From NCBI RefSeq assembly GCF_019112545.1, contig NW_025064901.1:1-64000 (forward strand): 64,000 bases of DNA. The letters run 5' to 3'. Origin of the DNA: Guyanagaster necrorhizus. Taxonomy: Eukaryota; Basidiomycota; Agaricomycetes; Agaricales; Physalacriaceae. Positions 20,966 through 31,834 of this stretch are shown here, one piece after another; position 1 is the stretch's first letter; every line of letters starts with the position of its first letter. The notes under the pieces were generated by a model. It did not search any database. It saw only the letters and a program-made list of their open reading frames with translations, and had not been told where the DNA came from. The position numbers and the translations under genes are program-made.

Positions 20966-22224
20966 ATGTCCGAGACTCAGAAGGCCAACACGACTTCGAC
21001 TGCACCGGAACCCACGTCTGCACCTTCTGCCTCCTCCCCAATGCGAGACAACATCACTGACGCCGCCCCTCCTGCCTCTGAATCTAAGCCTGAGCCAGCC
21101 ACCGCACCGGCAGAGGCAGAGGCAACAACGGCACCTTCAGAGTCAACTAATAAGGAGGCAAATGAGCCGCAGAATTCATTGACTGAACGCTTCACGACAT
21201 CAGAGTGGAATGCTCTTAAGGAGTTCAGGGTGTGTGTCCTTTCGATTCTTCATGTCCTTCTTTGACACTGCTCTTTCCCAGAAAAAATTACCAGAAATTT
21301 TCGCTGACGGACTCCCTGACAAGCCCGATGCCAAGTCAGCGGAAATAACACTTTGGGGTGTCAAAATTGACCCCGCCGACCCCGTAGACGCGAAAGTCAG
21401 CGTCGTTCTCATGAAATTCCTCCGTGCAAGGTAGATTGCCATTACCCTCTGTCTTTCTTTCACTGTCTTACCTCCGCAGGAATCTCAACGTCAATGAGGC
21501 GCGTTCGATGCTGGTTGGCACACTGCGATGGCGCTCCGAGTTTAACGTCGAGGCGGCTATCAAGGAAGAATATCCTGAAGATATTTTCGGCTCCCTCGGG
21601 CACGTGTATGGGAAGGACAAGCAAGGCAGGCCGGTCGTGTATGTCTTCTCATCGTCTCCATAATGAGGCTAACGATGGCTAGGTATAATATCTACGGAGC
21701 TAAGGATATCAAGACTGCCTTCAGCGACGTTCGACGTTTCCTCAGGTAGGCTTTATTCGTGTGTCTGAAAAATTGTTGCTCAGAGTCAATTATCAGATGG
21801 CGTGTTGCCCTCATGGAAAAGAGCTTGGCATTGCTTGACTTTGAGACTATGGATCAAACCGTACAAGTTCATGGTAAGGTTAAAAATCGGTTTCCATCGA
21901 GTATATCCTCAATGAGAATCTGTCGTAGACTACGCTGGCGTGAGCCTTTCTAGCCGCGACGCCAACTCCAAGCAGGCCGCATCGGAAGCTTCTGGCATCT
22001 TTTCCGATCACTACCCGGAATTGCTGTACAAGAAGTTCTTTGTCAACGTACCGGGTTATCTTACGTGGATCTTCTGGCTTTTTAAACCTCTCATCTCCGC
22101 CAACACCTTGGCTAAAATGTCAGTAGTTGGTTCGGGAGCCCCGACTATCGGTAAGGTGCTTCTGCCCATTATTGATGCTAAGGAACTGCCAAAGCAATAT
22201 GGCGGTGAAGCGGAAGGTTTCTGA
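20966..22224 (+). CDS. SFH5: Phosphatidylinositol transfer protein Sfh5 (CRAL-TRIO/Sec14)
   Basis: A Sec14-family lipid-transfer protein. Fungal Sfh5 proteins act in phosphoinositide transfer at ER and plasma-membrane contacts, and the yeast member also binds heme. Six exons: 20966-21229, 21282-21430, 21480-21638, 21683-21745, 21797-21873 and 21929-22224, all with GT-AG introns of 44-55 bp and consistent phases, giving 335 residues. An Ala/Pro/Glu-rich N-terminus of about 70 residues precedes the CRAL-TRIO N domain (VVLMKFLRARNLNVNEA, spanning an intron) and the lipid-binding domain (KQGRPVVYNIYGAKD ... LLYKKFFVNVPGYLTWIFWL ... IDAKELPKQYGGE). The ELPKQYGG ending is typical of Sec14 domains. 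Yeast Sfh5 is somewhat shorter; the extra length is the low-complexity N-terminus. Confidence 0.9.
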
Positions 22225-22940
22225 TTCATTTTTCAATACCCTCGTTCTCTTTGTATACCATAGTACTTTTAGGTTACCTCCTCTGATGTTACTTACGCTG
22301 GGACTTGCTTAAACTTTTTGTGTTACGAACAATCTCACCTCTCTTTTGGACACTATTCAAGGTTGGTTGAACGCCATGTGAAATGCGCAGGGCCGAGGAC
22401 AAGGCGTGGTGTCATGCTACGATGAGACCAGTGTATTCCGTCAGACCAGAGAGAAATGGCTCCGCAGTAAGTCTTGGAGTGTTGCAGAGTCAACTTTACA
22501 TTCTGACTTGTTGCTTTGGTTGAACAGCATCAGTCAGTGAGAGGTGGGTAATGTCGAGTCACGGAGATCGTCCGGAAACGAAAAGCGAATATCTGTTGCA
22601 ATACAGACTTTGAAGTTGAACAGGCCCGTCCGGTGACAGCAATACCTTGATCGCGAAATGATACAGATACCGACATTTTTACTTTTTAATTGTTGCTGGT
22701 CTGCAGTCGTTGTTTCAGGTGTATGAACTCGTAGATGCGGCATCAAGTCCCTCATCTTTCGACCTTCCCCTGAATCAATGTTCGGCTCAAAGTTCTTTCG
22801 TGATTCTGTGGGACCCACTTTAATATCTGGAGGAGAAAAAGCAAGGGTCTTTCTCACGTAGTTATCTTTCGTCTCGTCGGCTATTGACACTGTGCCAAGC
22901 GAATTTCACTATTTCTGTTCTCTAAACGGCTTTTGCAAAT
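22225..22940. other. Intergenic region after SFH5
   Basis: SFH5 3' flank and upstream flank of the pseudogene at 22.95 kb. No supported gene; the small open frames on both strands have no recognisable features. Confidence 0.4.
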
Positions 22941-22952
22941 CTAAAACAACCA

Positions 22953-23935
22953 CATGCACTATGATGTTGACCCTGGCGACATCGCTGGGGGGTACGCCCG
23001 AATATTTTTGTGATTGTATCTGAATGTCTTGATCAGTAGCATTTTTCCCAGCTATCCTCATGGCATGGTCCCACGAAGGCATCCGTCTACGTTGTCCTGA
23101 TGCAAGCCTACACAGTTTTCCTGGCAACATTCATTAGTCTATGGCGCAAGCAGCTCTCGATCGCAGATGCGCATTTCGTGTTTACCATCACCATTTCCCC
23201 CGTCTTCCTCTACCTCATTTACAGCATATTCCACTTAGTGATGCGCAAATCGACTACACTGTATCAGCGTCTTGGCAGTTCCAAGAGATGGACCGCGTTC
23301 TGGTCGACTCTCATACTCGTCATTTGGATCGTCCTCGAGTGCATCATCTATTTTGCCCCCGATCATGTCTTCGAAGGACAGAGATGCGCAATACCTACCT
23401 TTGAGGGATGGTTGTTTTACCGGCTCCTCACTGATGCAGTAGCCTTCGAGATCTCTTCTTTTTTTTCGTTGCTCTTCTCCTCTTCATGTATACCCTTTAC
23501 ACGCTGCGGCATTGCAAGGATATGTACAGAGAATACAAATGACATCAGGGAAATGTTGTAAAATGGAGATTCTTCCGCATTTTGCAGGTTCCATGGGCTT
23601 TTATACGGTATACGATCCCTCGTAGTATCTAACTGGTATGTCACAGCGTCTTCCGTCTTTTGTCTGGTGCCCATCATCTTTCAACTTAGCGCTGTGGTTT
23701 TTCGTTCACATCGGTGGTACTAGACTTACGGCCGATGAGTCTCGGACAGACGGAGTACCGTTATCAAAACTTAGGCACTTTTTCTCTCGCCTCGGCCTTT
23801 GGCGCGTCAATGATGATCCTGAGGGACGGCCGCGGACCACTTGTGATTTTCACACACCTTTCCGATTCTTTTGCGCGTCAATGAGACGTTACAAGGACAG
23901 AAACAATGGCTTAACGCGACACAGAGGAGCCAACA
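22953..23935 (+). pseudogene. Frameshifted multi-pass membrane protein remnant
   Basis: The longest piece (23100-23561) encodes four hydrophobic segments (QAYTVFLATFISLW, FVFTITISPVFLYLIYSIFH, WSTLILVIWIVLECIIYFA, WLFYRLLTDAVAFEI). Plausible continuations lie in other frames: an N-terminal MHYDVDPGDIAGG at about 22963, a +1-shifted stretch after an eight-T run near 23458-23467 leading into FMYTLYTLRHCKDMYREYK, then WRFFRILQVPWAFIRYTI near 23567-23620, and SLGQTEYRYQNLGTFSLASA ending SDSFARQ at about 23882. Stops and shifts between them are not explained by clear splice signals. The layout resembles lineage-specific Agaricomycete membrane proteins of unknown function. Either a recent pseudogene or a gene with sequencing errors in homopolymers. 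Confidence 0.5.
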
Positions 23936-24063
23936 GCCGACAAAGATAATCCCGCCAGCCCCTAAACTCGGTCTACAGGTCCCGCCGGCGGCACGATCAG
24001 CGGAATTGGACACGTGGGGCTGTACCCCGCATTCCTCGCACGAACGACCTAACCTCTCCCACC

Positions 24064-26138
24064 ATGTCTGTCAGCAGGAACGCCATCCTTCGCCTCATCA
24101 ATGCTTCCCAGCACTCTGCCTGCCCGTGCCATACATGCAGCGCTGCTACTCGTGCTCACGGACACGCACATGGTCTCAACCAACTCAGACGGTTCGCGTC
24201 GCCTGGGGTGCAACCAGTAGAGAAGGAATATGCGTTTGAAGTATGTCTTTCACTTTGTCGCATGGCTCTATGCTCATATACAGGACTAGGTTGCTGCGTC
24301 TAACTTGAGATTTGGAGATGGTGTTACTTCCGAGGTCGGGATGGATCTCAAAAACATGAAGGCTCGGAAGGTATTATTTGGACGTGTTGCTGACTTTATT
24401 TCGTCTTTTTGACTTGGCACAGGTTGGAGTTCTCACAGATCCAAATATTGCAAAGCTTCGACCAATGAAAAACGTATACTTCTGTTCGCACGAACCGGCA
24501 GATGGTTAACGATCACACAGGCCTTGGCTTCCTTGGAGGCGCAGACGGATCTACCATTCGAGGTCTATGATAGAGTCGTCGCGGAACCTACAGAGGAAAG
24601 CTGGAGAGACGCCATTGGATGGGCTAGAGAACATGACTTTAGTCACTTCATGGCGTACGCAGTTTCCGCCATTTCAAACTCTCCTAAGACTCATTGTAAA
24701 TCTCGCAGTGTCGGCGGTGGAAGTGTCATAGATACTGCTAAAGCTGCTAATCTGTACGTTTTTCCTATTATTTTTGAGAGCCAGTACTGAAATCGGTACA
24801 GATTCAACACGTATAAGGATGCCGACCTCATGGATTTTGTCAACGCACCAGTTGGAAAAGGACTGCCTATCTACGAAAAACTGTCGCCTCTCATTGCCAT
24901 CCCTACTACAGCAGGGACTGGTTCCGAGACCACTGGTGCAGCTATCCTGGACATTACGTCTCGTTCATTCAAGACAGGCATTGCTAGCCGAGCCTTAAAG
25001 CCTGTCCTTGGAATTGTTGTACGTAATCATTCCATTAATTTCTGCATTGATCCTACTCTATAATATAGGACACCATGAACACAGAATCTTGTCCTCGAGA
25101 GGTACAGATTAGCTCGGGCCTAGACACCTTGTTCCATAGTATGGAAAGTTACACGGCTATTCCGTTCGTCGGTCTTTTCAGCTTTGATAAAACGCATACT
25201 TATGACATGCAGGTATACGGAGCGCGTGCCCCGTCCATCTAACCCGATATTGCGACCCGCATATCAAGGAAGCAATCCAGTCGCAGACATTTTTTCCATG
25301 TGGGCACTGCAAACTACTGTCAAATACTTGCCTCGCATAGCAAAGAATCCGGAAGATGAGGAAGCAAGGCGACAGATGCTGTAAGTGGAGGTTTCCCATC
25401 TATCAGCGCACATATTGACGTGTATAGGTTGGCGTCATCATTTGCTGGTATCGGATTTGGAAATGCTGGTGTGCATTTGTGCCACGGGATGAGTTATCCT
25501 GTAAGACGCCCGTTCAATCTCATGAGTTCCCTCTAATTGTAGCATTAGATATCTGGTCTTAACAAGAAGGGACCCAAGTACAAACACCCCGGATATCTTG
25601 TTGATACTCCTATTATTCCTCACGGAGTCAGGTACGTGTTGTCCTAGAAAACCCTGTCCAAATACTTATACACAATAGTGTTGCTATCACTGGTCCCGCA
25701 GGTAATGCTTTTCCATAGTATTCGTAGATCCTCGTCGACACTTCTTTCTAGTTTTCCAATTCACCGCTCCTTCGTCTCCTGACCGTCATCGTCAAGCATT
25801 AGCGGTATTCACAAATACGACCATCTCTGATCCTTCTATCATGTCTATCCCTGACTCCGATATCGGCTCCCACCTATATGAAGCCATCGCGCGTTTCTTG
25901 GATAGAGTGGGAGTTCCTCGAGGACTGAAAGCTCTCGGGTATGTATCTCACACAGCGTACATCCTGTTAGATACTAACACACATTCACAGATATACTACC
26001 AGTGACATTGACAAGCTTGTTGATGGCGCAATTCCCCAGAGGCGAGTTTTGGATTTGGCACCTGGAATCGGAAACGTCGCTGGAGAGGATGGGCGAGAGT
26101 ATCTCACAAGGATTATTGAGCGATCTATGGAGTACTGA
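24064..26138 (+). CDS. Mitochondrial hydroxyacid-oxoacid transhydrogenase (iron-dependent ADH family)
   Basis: Homologue of human ADHFE1: it couples oxidation of 4-hydroxybutyrate to reduction of 2-oxoglutarate, making succinic semialdehyde and 2-hydroxyglutarate in mitochondria. The ATG at 24064 sits in CCCACCATGT. The N-terminus is basic and Ser/Ala-rich, fitting a mitochondrial presequence. About 13 exons are joined by short introns. Landmarks: [20 protein letters not shown] (about 24310-24370), the nucleotide-binding [15 protein letters not shown] (24711-24754), [14 protein letters not shown] (near 24900), the metal-site segments [14 protein letters not shown] (25108-25150) and [10 protein letters not shown] (near 25470-25500), and the C-terminal [21 protein letters not shown]. 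Estimated length about 490 residues, slightly above the usual 460-480. Frame continuity holds at every junction checked. Confidence 0.9.
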
Positions 26139-26536
26139 GTGATACAAGACGATACGGGACACTTATTGCTTGGATACTTATGCAATCAGAAACGACAACT
26201 GAAACCGTCTGTTGGAGAAGGGAGTAGACACCAAGCAACAGGAAACCCTTGAAGGCAAACGCACAAGGGTACAGTCTTTTGTACTACTTTTGAAAGAATG
26301 TACTAGAAAGTTCAAGCAAAGAAGAAAAAAATCAACTGAGTAAGGCACAGCACAATGCTTACCAATCCCGATGGTGAGTCTGGCAAGTGTGGGCGCTTGC
26401 AACGATCCACACCAAAAATAGCACACCGTTTCCTTGAGTCGACTGGTGTCATTGTTTCGTGCTCACGTGGGCGTGCGCTACACTGGGCAGACTCAAATTA
26501 CATAAATTGCATTCTGGGTTTTTACTCTTCACCACC

Positions 26537-27222
26537 ATGATAAATTTAATGGATCGGCGTATCCCTCTCAGCGCCAGGCCGCTTGATCTTGTTTACTTTA
26601 CTTTCTTTCTGGCAAGTATTGAAACGCCATCACCCGTTTCCTATGCTCAATTATGTTTAGTGCCACATTCCAGCGTCTCTCCTGATGGATTTCCAAGGAC
26701 TGCTGTATCCCAACACATATCTTCCCTGGATACCGGAATGGTATACTAAATTCTCCGGAGATCCTCTGATAGGCGGCCTGATTAGAAGCGAAGAGGGGCT
26801 GGTCTGGTTCAAAGGTTTCTTGGTACTCGAACTGTGCGTTACTTTTTTTGTTGTTGAATACGAGTTCCTCAACTTTCCTCCAGGTTGTTCCAGTTTCCAG
26901 TATTCCTACTGGGCATGAGAGGGCTGTGGAAAGGTGTGTACCTCCCTTCCAATGTCCCTCACGTGGATTATGACAACCTGCAGGATCTCGTTCGATATAC
27001 GTTCTCATCTTGTTTTATGGGGCTTCGACTGCCACGACGACCCTCCCTTGTATCCTCCATGTTATTGGCTCCGATGCGATCACTGCGAGTCAAATGTGGA
27101 TACTGCTTTCGAGTTACATCCCCTTCCTTTTGCTTCCACTGGGGATGGGTGTAGATATGGCATTCCGGATATACAACATAATAGAAGGTTCGGCGGATGA
27201 GGCACTGAAGAAGAGGGAATAG
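26537..27222 (+). CDS. EXPERA-domain membrane protein (TMEM97/sigma-2 receptor type)
   Basis: Four exons: 26537-26611, 26661-26833, 26884-26933 and 26984-27222, total 178 residues, matching the approximately 176 of TMEM97. The EXPERA motifs are visible: RPLDLVYFTFFL, HIPASLLMDFQGLLYP (lumenal loop with the conserved Asp), PEWYTKFSGDPLI, and further transmembrane segments LLFQFPVFLLGM, IYVLILFYGASTATTTLPCI and LLSSYIPFLLLPLGMG. Family members sit in the ER or lysosome membrane and bind sterols. Intron 1 (26612-26660) is a GC-AG intron with donor GCAAGT; intron 2 and 3 are GT-AG. The ATG at 26537 follows ACCACC. Ends GSADEALKKRE, a charged cytosolic tail. Confidence 0.85.
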
Positions 27223-27438
27223 CCTTTTAGCTGTGAGTTTCTATTATGGCAGCGTTCCATTCGATGGACTGATCACAGACTTGAAAGTTACGAGCCGGCA
27301 GATGTCCGTATGATCATCCGAACTCCTGGGATATCGTCCTAGACAGTGTACATCAAATAGAGCCCAAGTCAGCGGTACAATAATATTTCAGTGATAATAC
27401 ACTGATATAAGCAATAAACCAACGTTGAAATACGTGTT

Positions 27439-28233
27439 TCATGCATTAACGCATGGCTTATCTATCGTAGGATCCTTCTCCGTCTTCATTTCCTTGATGT
27501 GCCTCTTCATGCCCTGCCTTCGTTCGTCACCTTCTTCTACAGCCTCTGTCCGTACTTTGGAATAGTCAGACGCGGCCTCGAGATGCTTTTGGCGCGTTTT
27601 CTGTATTGAAAAAGGAAGCATCAAGAGACTAGGAGCGATGCCTAGCACCAGGGACTTGTGAAGAAGGTGTAAGCAGAACGATAACGACATAACGCCTGAA
27701 GTGATTTACCACGACTCCGATAGTCAAGATCATATTATCCTTCCACCGGTCGTCGACATTCGACTCCCACTTGTATCTAGGTGGGTTAGCATAATTGTAT
27801 CTTGCCGATTGCTGTCGATCCCATCTTCTCTTCCTTCGCTGCAACTCGTCTGCATACTCTCCCCAGTCCCTTCGGGTACCCGTCTGGAGGTTCTTGCCTC
27901 GAAGCGTATCATATGCATGTGCTATCGCCTGGAAACGAGCCTGACGGTCTGACGAGGGAAGATCGCGACAGGAGAGCGAATCTGGGTGGTGTTGCCGAAC
28001 AAGTTCGTAGTCTGCAGTGGATGCAATCAAACGAAGGCTGGGTGTATAGAGCAAGGCTTACACCTAGCCTTGATATCCTGTTGCGACGCGTTGTACGGTA
28101 AGTGAAATATCTGGTGAGGCGTCGGGTCGGGATGGGGAGGGAAGGGGAAGGGACTTGAGCTGGTTGATGCGCATCTTGCTTGAATAACAATGTGCAGCTG
28201 CTGTGGGAGCAGAGCAAGGCGCTGGTAGTGCAT
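27439..28233 (-). CDS. Mitochondrial membrane J-domain protein
   Basis: A DnaJ/Hsp40 co-chaperone of 229 residues in three exons (28233-28062, 28011-27710, 27654-27439). Exon 1 ends in phase 1 before donor GTAAGC, so RYYELVRQHHPD is formed across the intron; HPD is the Hsp70-stimulating tripeptide. The N-terminus (MHYQRLALLPQQLHIVIQAR) lacks acidic residues and suits mitochondrial import. The J domain lies at about residues 38-100, a Trp/Arg-rich region (WDRQQSARYNYANPPRY) follows, then one or two hydrophobic segments (MILTIGVV near exon 2's end; LVLGIAPSLLMLPF in exon 3) and a charged tail. The arrangement recalls yeast Jid1, an inner-membrane J protein. Neighbour TMEM97-like gene is convergent. 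Confidence 0.8.
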
Positions 28234-28813
28234 CGCGTGAGCGTCCTATCCAAGGTCAAAGCCGGAAGTCTGACTACGGAGTCCGGGCCGTAGCACGTGA
28301 GAGCACAGGGGCGTCCAATTTCCGAGGGTACGAACCAAGGACCGAGAATTCTGACGTTATTCATTCATGTGTTCGTTGCTTCACAGGCAGTTGCACATAC
28401 TTCTGATGGCCCAGATGGTTGGCCCAGACGATAGGACGGAACATTTGGGGACGAGTAGGCTGAATCAATTGATATCGAGAGGTCCAGCCAACGCCCATCG
28501 TCATCGCTAACTATATTTCTTCGCTTTTACTTACTTCACACATTGATACAATGCTTATAACTACCTAGATCGTTGTTTACTAACAATTGAGGATTTGGGC
28601 AGAGTAAATGTCTTCAGTCGGCTGGCGAATGCTATGGTACGTGTACATTGTATACTAGAAATAATCTCAAAGGTAAAAAATTCAACTGCCATTCAGACCG
28701 AGCTGTGATGATGGCATTACGTCATTAAATCTGGCACATGATATGAACTTGCATCCTAGCAATGTGCCGTCCGCATTCCTTCTTCCACAACTATCACCAC
28801 GACAGCGAAATTT
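28234..28813. other. Intergenic region, divergent promoters
   Basis: Lies between the J-protein start (-) and the start of the next plus-strand gene. No gene supported and no regulatory site recognised. Confidence 0.5.
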
Positions 28814-30058
28814 ATGTCCACGACGACCAGACGCCTTTCTACACGGCGTGGCTCCATCTCCGCCAACGATCCGTACGGAATACATGAAAACCATGCCGAC
28901 CCAGAGTCGACGAGCAGGCTATCCATCCTGCGGGTCACTTCAACGGCTATGCAGCTCAAGCCTCCCCCAGCTCCCCGCCTCAGTTTTGCATCGTCATCGT
29001 TTAACCAACCATCGAGCCCTCGTCGCGCTTCGCAGTCTATCAGCCACGCCCTGACCCCAGACGAACTCGTCCAGCTCGCACGTTCACCAACAGAGAGCTC
29101 CCCAGCACTGCAACCCACCTTTACGCCGTTACCTGATGATATCCTTCTTCCATTCATTGATCGCCCAGCTGAGGTTTCCGCACTTATTTCCAGCCCACCT
29201 TCCTCTCGACTGTTCGCCCTGTTACAGCTGACCTTCACTGGTACCAAGACACATTCTGCTGTAGACCCGGCAAAGTGGTCGTACGCGCAACTCCATGATT
29301 GGCTCGTCAAGACCACCCGAGAAGAGGCATCTGACACCCTGTGGGTTGCCTATGCCCGGGCGTGTATTCTGGCTCACTCAGAACTTATATGGGAACGTGT
29401 AAAGGGTGCTCTAGGCATCCCGCCAGAGCTCGATATCTCAGACGATGGGCTCGACACATCTGACATGGAAGACGGAGGTAGAAAAGCAAAAGGACGTTGG
29501 GAGGATTGGGATGCGATCATGGAATCGTCGGTGGGGATTACTCAGCAGCCATCTGTTGAAAGGCCGACGCTGTCGCCATCGTCTTCATCATTGCACATCG
29601 AACCCATCCTGTCATCGCCTGCAGCAAGCCCTTTCTATTCTTCGCCTTCCAATAACACTATTGGCCTCGGCGGAATTAAGGAGGAGGAGGAGAGCGTTAC
29701 AAGCACCACCCCATCAGAAGATGAAGAAGCCATCCTCCCCGCACAAATACATGGCCTTCGTATCAGTACGACACCGTCCCAATCTACGTCTACGTCACGG
29801 GCCATTATATCCCCGGCACCCTCGCCTACTGTGTCTCGTCGTTCAAGCACCGGGACGCGACGACCTAGTTTCGGCACCTCCACCAGTCCCCACAGCCGGA
29901 GTCCGGTCCTCACAGGCAGACGCTCCAGGCCATCATCTATATCCTCATTCTCCACCCTAAGTCTTGGACAGTATCCATCTAATGTGGAAGAACGTACATC
30001 GCCGCTCTTCCCCAGCAGCTTTGCTGCACTCAAGTCAAAGGGTAAAGCCTTGATATAG
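28814..30058 (+). CDS. Unassigned Ser/Thr/Pro-rich protein, intronless
   Basis: A single 414-codon open frame with strong gene-like codon use, from ATG at 28814 to TAG at 30058. The only region that looks folded is residues about 95-215 (PDELVQLARSPTESSP, then LPPDDILLPF-like, KWSYAQLHDWLVKTTREEAS, LWVAYARACILAHSELIWER). This is helical and Trp-containing and is followed by an acidic patch (DISDDGLDTSDMEDGG). Flanks are low-complexity Ser/Thr/Pro/Arg, with many SP/TP sites towards the end. No catalytic motif, signal peptide or membrane segment. It looks like a lineage-specific scaffold or regulatory protein, but no function can be assigned. Confidence 0.75.
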   Translation: MSTTTRRLSTRRGSISANDPYGIHENHADPESTSRLSILRVTSTAMQLKPPPAPRLSFASSSFNQPSSPRRASQSISHALTPDELVQLARSPTESSPALQPTFTPLPDDILLPFIDRPAEVSALISSPPSSRLFALLQLTFTGTKTHSAVDPAKWSYAQLHDWLVKTTREEASDTLWVAYARACILAHSELIWERVKGALGIPPELDISDDGLDTSDMEDGGRKAKGRWEDWDAIMESSVGITQQPSVERPTLSPSSSSLHIEPILSSPAASPFYSSPSNNTIGLGGIKEEEESVTSTTPSEDEEAILPAQIHGLRISTTPSQSTSTSRAIISPAPSPTVSRRSSTGTRRPSFGTSTSPHSRSPVLTGRRSRPSSISSFSTLSLGQYPSNVEERTSPLFPSSFAALKSKGKALI

Positions 30059-30599
30059 GCCATGATAGTGAGCCGCTCGTCGAGAAAAGCGTTCAATGGA
30101 TAAGACGCACAAAAATATTATCTTTCTTCTGGTTTTGGAATACATGGATCACAACTATTGTATGGGTATAGTCACTGGAAAATGTAACAATCGACACGCG
30201 AGCTGCTTCTCGGAGTAACCTTGACTCCCATTAGACTGCGTGCGAACGAACGCCTGTATTGATTTCAGTCTTCTTTGTCCTTCTGATACTGACTCTTTTC
30301 GTGCACCGCACTCCAACTGCTACTCTAGGTTGCATAACTAATGAGGTGACTGTAACCACGTTACCGATTGGTTATCATATCTATTGGTATCATCTATATA
30401 TACGGACTAGGCACATAACAAAAGGGTCGCGACCTCCGCAGGCTGTGGGAAGCTTTCATGGCGAACCTTTTGTCCGGCTTGAAAAGTCTCCAACACGGAC
30501 GCTTGTAGTCCATTCGGTTTTGTTGTCGCCTCTGGGTGCCCTACCTTCCATGCTCACGGTACTTAAAGACGTGGACAAAGCTGATACTTCACTCACGTC
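30059..30599. other. Intergenic region
   Basis: 3' flank of the preceding gene and upstream flank of the next. The open stretch 30259-30603 has no ATG-supported gene structure and is probably promoter DNA. Confidence 0.4.
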
Positions 30600-31834
30600 A
30601 TGACCACCTCCGATGGATGGACAACTTTATCTTTACATGATGTTGACCACCAAACTGATGCTCTCCTTGGACCCATGACACAAGATATTTATGCCTTGGA
30701 AACCTCCCGAAACGAACTCAGTGTGCCTCGCCCGGTCGTCAGTGCGCTCAATCTAGCCAGAGCTATAATGGGACAGTGTATGGTGAAACGGCAGGCACGC
30801 GGGAAGGGTCTCGTTAGGGCCCTAGTGAAGCCTGATGTTCGTGATGTGAGCCTCTAAATATGTTGTTTTCCAGTGTTTCATTTTACTTTATTTGTAGAAC
30901 GCCCTGTTCTGTGCAGATGCAATCACCAGAGTCCAGAAATTTGACAGCCTTATGGATACGATACACTTGCCACTGTTCGAACGGGCTTTGTCCGTGATAG
31001 CATGTATTCATGCTGAGGTAGACTCATTAGTCCAGCTGTCCTTACCTGTCCAGTCAATGCTGTGAGTACCTAGTTGTTTTGGATATTCTGCTGGCTTTTG
31101 ACCTCTTCAACAATAACAGAATAAAGAAAGAGACGAGAGATCTTGATTCTCGCTTCACAAAGAATCCAGAAGTGCCGAACGCTCTTGTATTCACCTATTC
31201 TGGCGGAGTCGGTATGACTATCCTTCTACCCCTCAAGTCAGGGCCCCTTTGTTACCTTTTTCATGCGGCCCACAATGGGGAATACACCTGTGCGATCTCG
31301 AACAACGCTCTTGTACAACTGGTGTGGTTCGAGCAGTTCCGCAGAGGATCCAGACGCGATGCAGGCACCCCGTTTCTTGCGTACATACTGCAGCACAAGG
31401 TATGCTCTCGAGGGGATTTCCGCACAAAAGACGCCGACGCGGAAACCCAGAGACTCCTGGATATCAGTTTAGACATCTTGGACTCAGAGAAGGAGTTGGA
31501 GAAGTGGCGGCCTGTGCACGAAGGATATTGTCGGTTGGATCAGCCGGAATGTCAGCAGTGTCGGCGGATTTTTTTGCGGTTGCCGCCTCTACCAAATCGA
31601 AATCGACCTCTTCCGGAGGTTCCAAGTAGTGCTTCGTGTTCCAGTGGTACTGGAGAGACGTGCGTGAGAACTCCCGCGCCTAAGCGAGAAAATTCGGTGT
31701 CTGTTGATCGAGTTAGCCAGGAGAAGATGGCGTGGGTGAAATCGTGGAGAAAGAAGACTTTTCAGATTTTGAAGTCTGCTGCAGAGAGAGAAGGCTATTG
31801 GCACGAACTTGATCCGGGGAGCGATTCGGATTGA
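30600..31834 (+). CDS. Unassigned cytosolic protein, three exons
   Basis: Exons 30600-30845, 30898-31061 and 31120-31834 give 374 residues with consistent phases (0 and 2). The N-terminal third is helical (PRPVVSALNLARAIMGQCMV, ALSVIACIHAEVDSLVQLSL). The middle (residues about 155-280) has short hydrophobic strands (NALVFTYSGGVGMTILLPL, LCYLFHAAHNGEY). A Cys cluster CRLDQPECQQCRRIF could bind metal, but the spacing fits no standard finger. The end is Pro/Ser-rich, then a basic-aromatic helix (WVKSWRKKTFQILKSAAERE). No signal peptide or membrane segment. I do not recognise the family. Confidence 0.7.
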
